Below, one piece after another: positions 57,601-64,000 of a stretch of 64,000 nucleotides of DNA. The notes beneath the pieces were generated by a model. The model did not search any database and was not told the DNA's origin. It was given only the letters and a program-made list of their open reading frames with translations. The DNA is taken from the NCBI GenBank assembly GCA_910574455.1, contig CAJSYZ010000009.1, positions 1,550,001-1,614,000 of the forward strand, written 5' to 3'. The DNA comes from Trichaptum fuscoviolaceum. Taxonomy: Eukaryota > Basidiomycota > Agaricomycetes > Hymenochaetales > Trichaptaceae. The stretch's first letter is position 1, and the number at the start of each line of letters is the position of its first letter. Made by a program: the position numbers and the translations under genes.

Positions 57601-60081
57601 TCACTGTGCGTGGCGGTGTCGAGCAGTACCTGAAGATGATCGACCCAATCGCAACTAGTCCAACTTCTCCGCTTCCTTCAGAAATGCCACCCGAGGTTTC
57701 AGTTACGGCTGCGGTGAATGAAGCTGAGGATATATCCTCCGCTTCATCCTCGTTGCCTGTTCTGACACCGCAAGATGCTCAGGAGAGCGAACAGATGGCG
57801 ACTACTCCAGTTGCTACGAAGCCTGAATTAACCCCTGATAATGCACCACTTGACAATGAGGGATCTCGTCCTGCGACGCCTGCAAGTATGATGCGTGTTC
57901 CTGTAGGACCGGCTGTGCATAGATCTCTGTCCCGCGTGCGAGCTGCGGAACGGGCACCGTCTATCCAATCCTACTCATCTGGGTCATTGAGGTCGCTGGA
58001 TGGTGCTTCTTACATCCATCGTCCTGGCGCATACAATGACTACAGATCATTCCCAGACGTCGTATCAATAGATGACCTAGACTACTTGTCTGACGAATCA
58101 TCCAATGAAGAGGAATTTGAAGGCCCTACTCACCCCCCTGGCCTTCGCCCGACGAAACGGCTTCCTCTACGTCGTGAATTTGAATTTGTTCGACGCTCAG
58201 TGGATAGTGTTTCTTCTATGGGCATCATATCGCGTGAGAGTGCTGCATTATCAGACCACGTACCATCGTCTCGCTCCTCGTTTTCGTCGCCACGTGGACT
58301 CGGCGACCTGCGACAATGGCAGGTAAATGCTTTGCTCGATGACTTGAGTGATGAAGGACACGATCCAGGTGATGCAGATGCTGCTCTCCGACGTCTTGAA
58401 GGGCAAATCAATCACCAACAGCAACGCGTTAAGGAGGCTAAAGTTAACGGATGGGTCCGTACAATTCAGGAAAGGATGGCGGCAGGCGATTTCGGCGATG
58501 ATCAAGCAAGGAACGTTTCTGATGACGATCAGGACGATGGTTCTGAAGTGGATTATGGAGGCGATGCTCATTCACGGCCATCTCGCTCCCTAAACGAGCA
58601 GGTCGATCCCGACGTCACTCTCTCTCTGCCGAGGTCATCTGAAGACTCATCGATTCCTCCATCCTATGACGAGTCTATCGGTGACGGCGAGAGCCAGCAT
58701 GCAATAGAGGCTGTAACGCCGACGCCCCGGCAGACAGCACATCCAATAAACGCAACCCAGCACTCTCCGTCCCATGAAGGGAAGCCCAAAGTTGACGACG
58801 CAGTGCCTGAGGAGATCCTAATGAGTCGGTTGCCATCTAAACCACCAACCGTAGGAGCAATCTCTGCGAATAAGGGGGCACAGTCTCAGCACGGTAGATT
58901 TGTGGTTTCGCCCACGGCATCTATTCCGATGGCTCATCGCACTTTCGTTCTCTACTATACGTCGGCTGTCCTAGCACAGCACTTCGCTGTCATTGATCGA
59001 GAGATTTTCCTGGGCATCAAGTTCGAAGAGCTTGTATCGGACGAATGGATGCGCTCGACAGAAGATTACAATGTTCTGGATTGGATGTCATATCTCCGGG
59101 ATCGACGGAGGAAAGCAGAGCTCCGTGGCAAGAGCAAGATTAGTGTTTTGGGTGCCGCTCGCGCAAGGTTCAATCTTGTTGCGAACTTCGTTGTCTCGGA
59201 GATCGCCTTGACAAATCCGCATGACCGTGTTCTTGTAGTAGGAAAATTTATCAGGATTGCCTGGGTCAGTATCCCCCTTCTCACTTGTTTATACTTTTGC
59301 TTACTTAACGCTTCCAACAGAAAGCTTATACTCAGAACAACTTTGCGACTTTGGTCGCTGTCATTTCTGGTCTCAACAGTGAATGGGTAAGACGAGCTAT
59401 GAAGCGCTCCTGGAGTCGTGTTGGCATATGGGAGATGCGGGTGTTTGAGGATCTCAAGGCGTTCTGCACTGCCGAGGATGACTTCCGGTACATCCGAAAA
59501 GCGATTGTCGCAATTGTGGATGCAAAGCCACTCATGAGCAGTGGCCAGGACGATGCTGCTACGTCGAGTACCGGGCCTACAGATGCTTTGTCGTCAGGCA
59601 ATAAGAGCAAGGGAGCAGCGGACGGGAAGACCCCACTACCGACATCCTGTGTACCTTTCATCGGTGAGCAAACTCTTTGTCTCATAGTTTCTTATTTTAG
59701 TTCCGAGCTCTAATTCTTTCCACAGGTGTATATCTATCTCAACTCTACAGATACAGCCAGTTACCCGATCTGATTGACCCTTCTGCTCCGAACGAGCCTG
59801 TTGACATTGATCCAGAATCTGGCAACTTCAAAGCTCCCGCTCATCCTGAAGTCTTCTCAGACCTACGGCCGCTGCCAGCTTCCATGCAAATAGAGCCTCT
59901 TATCAACATTCAGAAGCAGCGGAAAATTGCAGGGGTGATCAAATCCTTGGTGGCTGGTCAACACTTGGCGAACAAAGTCGAGGTCAACGTGGACAAGCGA
60001 CTGCTCTCGCGGTGCTTGAAACTCAATGCGCTAAGCTCGGACGCCCTGCAGAGGATATTCGCAGTTTATTCTGATTATTGA
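54632..60081 (+). CDS. Ras-family guanine nucleotide exchange factor (RasGEFN + RasGEF)
   Basis: Exons 54632-55013, 55063-56888, 56946-59264, 59321-59663 and 59726-60081 join in phase to 1741 residues. The N-terminal 570 residues are Ser/Pro-rich and disordered, with one conserved island, MRSPYIITAIINQHGKQVYR. A RasGEF N-terminal (REM) domain lies at about 600-740 (TIERWIAQLTSQFDYDELLI, FFRVDFLPNRELCLLFANWL). A second long acidic linker follows. The CDC25-homology catalytic domain is at about 1440-1740 (SEIALTNPHDRVLVVGKFIR, FATLVAVISGLNSEWVRRAM, CVPFIGVYLSQL, DPESGNFK). It would catalyse GDP-GTP exchange on a small GTPase at membranes. The REM and catalytic domains are far apart, as in yeast Lte1, and no SH3 domain is present. 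Confidence 0.92.
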
Positions 60082-60781
60082 CGATTCGTATGAAATCACG
60101 ACGGTTATGTATATGGATGTTTGTATATGGAGTTACATATTATGATGTACCACGGTTTCATTGGGTCTGTTTCAATAGCGTTCTGTTCATACCTGTCTCA
60201 CCATCACCATACATACCTTATAGACTGGAATCAATGAATCAAACAATTGCACAACACTCGATAGACGTTATTGGCCCGATAAGAAACCGCTGATCTGGAG
60301 GTCGGCAAGCAGCGTGTCCCCACAAAGAATCACGAGGCATACTCGTGTGAGCATTGACTGACAGAATCAAATTGATCAGTGTTCGGCGTCCCTTCTAGGT
60401 TTGGCATCCAACATCTTCTATCAAAGCCTATCCAGAACTGGTTTATGTACAGGTCATGTTCTCCAAGCCTTCAGTCTTCGATATGCGATATGTCTCGCGG
60501 CGAGAAAAGTAAGTTTTATGGTCTTGGAGGGAAAAGTCGGCCGAGATAAATTTTTAGACTTTGCATCCGAGCGCCGGGATCGTTGAAGTGGCCCTGACAT
60601 TGTGCAGTGCAAGACCTCGCGGAAACTTAATCTCTATCTGAACTTCGTCATGCGTGCAGGGCCAGAGCGCCCGGCTGAAAAAGATTGTTAAAATATCTTT
60701 TCATACATATAAGTAGCTTCCGAATAGCCAACCTATCTGCCTACCCACTCCACGATACCCCTTGCTTCTTGACGTTATACC
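60082..60781. promoter_or_regulatory. Intergenic between RasGEF and permease
   Basis: No gene is visible. The last 60 bases are pyrimidine-rich and directly precede the permease ATG. Confidence 0.4.
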
Positions 60782-63755
60782 ATGGTGTTCACGAGCCGGA
60801 AGAAGGATCGCGACCAGAAGAGCGACGATGTCGATGCGGCGGTCGACTACAAGGTCGCATCGAGCAGGTCGTCTCTAATCGACGATGACAAGGAGTTGGA
60901 GGCTATGGGATATGTTCCATCGTTCAAGCGGGAGTTCTCAAATTTGGCCACGGTGAGCACTTACTCATAATGCATCTGTTAGCAGATAGGCTGACGAACT
61001 CGAGTAGATAAGTTTTGCTTTCAGTATCATGGTAGGAAGCTCCGGAAATGATGTTAAGAAGACGCTGATTGACATTCAAGCGCCGTCTATCTTAGGGATT
61101 ATGCTCTAGTATTGCAACGACTTTCAATACTCCGTTGCTGTTGGGGGGACCATCTTCCGTGAGCTCCTTTAAGCCTACATTGAAGGCCACTTCTGACCTT
61201 TTGAATTTGACTTTCATAGGTCGTGTGGTGCTGGATCCTTGGCGCTTCCATGTGCTTTACTTTGGGTGCGTGGTCAACTCTGTCTGCGTTCGTGATCCGT
61301 CGTCTAAGCGATAATGCATATTGATAGGCGCATCCATCGCTGAAATTGTCAGTGCGTTCCCGACATGTGGAGGACTGTGAGTGTAACAATGCATACACTT
61401 CACGGGTCGCATTCCACTCATTTCACAAATTCATGCCAGTTATACGGCTTCCGCACAACTTTGCCCTCCAAAACATCGCGCGGTCGTGAGTGATTGGTAT
61501 TGATGGTGGTTGGCGGAACGTGCTCTGATTAGGCTTCGGCGTGCTAGGTTGGGTGGGTTGTGGGATGGCTTAATATTCTCGGTACGTCCGGCCGGAAAAC
61601 ATTTCACAAAATATCACTCACTCAAGATGACCTTATCCGTATCGGATAGGCCAGGTTGCGGGTCTTTCATCAACTGAGTTCGGTCTCGCAAATATGATCT
61701 GGGCAGCTGTCGTAATCGGCAAAGATGGTGATTTTGTTATCACCCAGGTTAGTATCACTATCATAGGAGGTTATGAAAGATTTAATGTGTTAATTGTGCA
61801 GGGAAAGACCGTAGGACTATTCGCGGGTCTACTCGTTGTTCATGGCATTTTGGTGCGTGTGCTTTTGCTATGCAAAGCTTTACAAAACCTGACGAAGCTC
61901 CGGATCTGGGACAGAACTCCGTCACTACAAGGTATCTTGCCATGTTCACAAAAGGTTTCGTCTTTGTGAATCTCGGGGCAACTTTCTGTGAGTATTTGTT
62001 ACTATCGAAATCGATTACTAGAGATTTACTTGGACCTCTTCAGTGATAATTATTGTCCTGCTCGCTATGACCCCACGCTCCGAGATGCACAGCGCAGCAT
62101 ATGTTTTTGGCTCCGAGGGAATTGTAAATCAGACCGGCGGATGGAATTCAGGAATTGCATTCTTGTTCGGACTTCTTTCTGTGCAATGGACGGTGAGATC
62201 ATTCAATATCCCTCATTCTATGTCACCCGTACTTACTATAATTAGATGACTGTGAGCTGGGAGTTCTTGTATGTCTGTCTTCTTGTCTTACATTTGGAAT
62301 AGGATTACGATGCCACGGCACATATTTCGTGAGTATCATTATCTTCAGATCTTATGCCTACCTTTTTGCTCACAGTCTATTTAGCGAGGAAGTTAAGAGG
62401 GCTGCATATGCTGGTTCGTTGTAACTGACCTGTGCGGATGATTGTAAGTCTAACCATATCTTTTCCAAGCCCCTAGCGCTATTTTCATCGCAGGCAAGTG
62501 TTCCTTCTAGTTCGTTGGATACTCACAGTGGACCTGACGTCTTTACTAGTTATCGGAACTGGCTTGATTGGGTGGCTGTTGAACATCGTCCTTATCCTTT
62601 GTTCTGGACCTCTGTAAGTGACCAGATCCACTGCAGGCATGGATTACATATTCTAATATTCACTCAGGGAAAATTTACCCGGGGCTTCTGCGAATGCAAT
62701 GCTGCAGGTTCGTATACGGCGAATCCCTTGGATAGGACTCGTTCCGGTTGCTGATCTTTGCACATAGATAATGACCGACCGCATTGGCAAGACTGGAGCT
62801 TTGTTCCTTTGGGTAACTAGCGATCGTTGTCAGAACGAATTGGCTTCTGACCCACTTCATTAGGCATTTGTATGCTTAACTGCGTTCTTTGTCTGCCAGA
62901 CTGCGCTACAAGCGTGTTCGCGGACAGTTTATGCATTCAGTCGCGATCATGGTAAGTTTATATCTTGTTCTGTATATTTGTTTAGTCCTCACCCTCATAT
63001 CTTAGGTCTGCCTGATCGTGGTTACTTCGGCCGTGTGAGCAAGCTTACCCAGACACCCATGCAAGCCATCTGGGCTACAACCCTCTTCAGTATCCTTCCT
63101 GGTTTGCTTGATTTTGCGAGCCCCGTCGCTGCCAATGCCATCTTCTCGCTAACAGCAATGGCTTTGGATATATCGTATATTATCCCTATATTCTTGTCAG
63201 TGTCTTATTGCGCCGTCTTATTTGCTAAACTAACGCAATGTGATGTTATGCAGGCGGAGGCTATATAGGAATCATCCGGAAGTGAACTTCAAGCCGGGTC
63301 CATTCTACATGGGCTCAGGATTACTCGGGTGGGCGGCGAACATAACTTGCATAATTTGGACGATCTTCGTGTCCGTCATCTTCTCGCTGCCGACAGTATT
63401 GCCAGTGAACAAAGAGAATATGAACTATGCCTCTGTGAGTTACTAAAGTATGATCATCGTAATGTCATTGTTGCTTATCTCATTTACCGTCCAAGGTCAT
63501 CACTGGAGGCGTTGTCATTCTGTCTGGGTAAGCATTTTCAACTCCATCATGTATGCGATTAGATACTGAAGTAAAGTCTCCAGCGCATGGTATATTCTAG
63601 GGTATGCTGCCATCTGCTAACCCCAGAATACTTGCCCATTCACTTACCTCATTTCGCATAGGGCTCACCGTCATTACCATGGACCGACCTCAAATTTGCC
63701 ACCAGAATTACAAGCGAAGATGGACAAGGAGCAGCGCGATAGTGGCGATGTTTAA
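60782..63755 (+). CDS. APC-superfamily amino acid/GABA/choline permease
   Basis: Exon 1 (60782-60952) encodes a hydrophilic N-terminus ending MGYVPSFKREFSNLAT. More than ten further short exons follow, with ISFAFSIM, GLCSSIATTFNTPLLLGGPS, LGASMCFTLGASIAEIVSAF, VVGWLNILGQVAGLSSTEFG, HISEEVKRA, GTGLIGWLLNIVLILCSGP and TALQACSRTVYAFSRDHGLP. The tail YHGPTSNLPPELQAKMDKEQ stops at 63755. This is the 12-helix fold of fungal Uga4/Hnm1-type transporters, proton-driven and in plasma or vacuolar membrane. Substrate cannot be decided. One exon is only ATGACT (62246-62251), and one intron (62494-62528) has a GCAAGT donor. I found no frame break, but exons between 61000 and 63700 were located only approximately. 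Confidence 0.87.
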
Positions 63756-64000
63756 ATCAGTTAGACATCGTACTTACTAGGCACTTGCACACGGTCACGT
63801 ATCTTTAATGCCATCACCATGATTTAATGAAATTTTCCTGATTCCATTCACATCTTGCTGTAGCTATCCCCAAATCCTACACTATCTCCCACTCACAACA
63901 ACGGGCTTTGATCTAGTATCTGTGGAGTTATGGTTTCTTTTGAGCTTCTCAAATGCTTTGTTTCATAATAAATGTAGCTTCGGAATTCTATTCTACACAA
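63756..64000. other. 3' flank of the permease gene
   Basis: AT-rich tail. TTCATAATAAATGTAGC near 63961 is a possible polyadenylation region. Confidence 0.35.

Overview
The window looks like nuclear DNA of a mushroom-forming basidiomycete (Agaricomycetes). Genes carry many short introns (mostly 45-70 nt). The GAPDH gene has a 3-nt first coding exon and a 5-nt micro-exon. Several families are typical of basidiomycetes: a DUF6533-type membrane protein cluster, a long N-terminal-anchored P450, a BAG/IQ co-chaperone and a Munc13/MUN protein. Gene models below come from reading splice sites by eye and checking that the reading phases close. Exon boundaries are therefore predictions.

Layout. 0-16.7 kb is repeat-rich. 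It holds three copies of a dispersed unit (about 1-1350 +, 4740-6175 +, 15225-16560 -). Two copies encode an intact 139-aa protein that begins with an N-myristoylation-like MGNxFS motif. The same stretch holds a frameshifted protein kinase (1.8-3.0 kb, -), a nested palindromic Mutator-like element with a 9-bp target duplication (6873-8750), a METTL24-like membrane-anchored methyltransferase-fold protein (10.8-12.1 kb, +), and an intact four-exon gene derived from a Tc1/mariner transposase whose catalytic residues are mostly lost (12.9-14.2 kb, -). 17.2-24.4 kb carries an intact 11-exon cytochrome P450 (+), a four-exon multipass membrane protein (+) and a nine-exon, 467-aa helix-rich protein of unknown function (-). 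24.4-27.3 kb is mostly unexplained, with remnants of a minus-strand coding region. 27.6-32.4 kb is one 12-exon MUN/C2-domain (Unc-13-like) gene (-).

33-39.5 kb holds a head-to-tail cluster of DUF6533-type membrane protein genes (two nearly complete, one relic), with a fourth, truncated copy at 53.6 kb. 41-44.4 kb is a divergent pair: the BAG co-chaperone gene (-), with heat-shock-element-like sites and a TATA box, and the histone chaperone ASF1 (+), with an MluI-box-like promoter element. 45.0-47.7 kb holds an unrecognised gene (-) divergent from GAPDH (+). 48-54 kb is intergenic and transposon-derived: a Tourist-like MITE with TTA duplication, a 418-bp TIR element, and degraded coding pieces. 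54.6-60.1 kb is a 1741-aa Ras-family guanine nucleotide exchange factor (+). 60.8-63.8 kb is an amino-acid/GABA/choline-type permease (+).

There is no operon-like arrangement. The housekeeping genes (ASF1, GAPDH, RasGEF, MUN protein) are separated by transposon debris. The least expected items are the palindromic Mutator-like element, the apparently domesticated transposase gene, the MGNxFS repeat-borne gene family, and three predicted GC-AG introns with several micro-exons in one 64-kb stretch.
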